From assembly GCA_937899365.1 (NCBI GenBank), contig CALBPH010000250.1, positions 1 through 5,524 of the forward strand: a stretch of DNA of 5,524 nucleotides, read 5' to 3'. The DNA comes from an uncultured Leptolyngbya sp. GTDB taxonomy: Bacteria; Cyanobacteriota; Cyanobacteriia; Phormidesmidales; Phormidesmidaceae. Positions 5,484 through 5,524 of this stretch are shown one piece after another (position 1 is the stretch's first letter; the number at the start of each line of letters is the position of its first letter). Both the position numbers and the translations under genes were made by a program. The notes under the pieces are model-generated. The model ran no database searches, was not told where the DNA came from, and worked only from the letters and a program-made list of their open reading frames with translations.

Positions 5484-5524
5484 CACGGTCCCCATATGGC
5501 TTTTATATTTTTATGATTGCTCCC

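Overview
The window looks like cyanobacterial chromosome. Several signs agree: a PII protein with the cyanobacterial core sequence, a DivIVA-like coiled-coil protein directly behind coaD, a GAF domain of a subtype I associate with cyanobacterial sensors, and two perfect copies of the HIP1 octamer GCGATCGC. I cannot name the genus. Base composition is moderately GC-rich throughout, and no block looks foreign.

Layout: the left edge carries the 3' part of an RNase III gene (rnc) on the + strand. Everything else is on the - strand. Read in the direction of transcription from the right edge, the order is: a GAF-PAS sensor protein (5433-4306), an 83-bp gap, a MiaE-type tRNA hydroxylase (4222-3617), a GNAT acetyltransferase 4 bp behind it (3612-3124), a 98-bp gap, coaD (3025-2540), a DivIVA-like coiled-coil protein whose start overlaps the coaD end by 25 bp (2564-1731), ruvA 17 bp behind it (1713-1087), a 219-bp gap, and a PII gene (867-514). 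The PII gene runs tail-to-tail into rnc, and the two stop codons share bases.

From spacing there are probably two tight transcription units, miaE-GNAT and coaD-divIVA-like-ruvA, with monocistronic genes on each side. The three genes of the second unit serve CoA synthesis, probably cell division or morphology, and Holliday-junction processing. This looks like a housekeeping grouping and not one pathway. No mobile element, tRNA, rRNA or CRISPR array was seen, and no gap exceeds 300 bp.

I see no evidence of a new multi-gene system. The points most worth a second look are the PII protein, which keeps its ATP/2-oxoglutarate pocket but has lost Ser49 and other contact residues of the T-loop; an RNase III with Ser where an acidic metal ligand is expected; a 27-bp-period tandem repeat upstream of the PII gene; and a 9-bp perfect stem spanning the ruvA stop codon.
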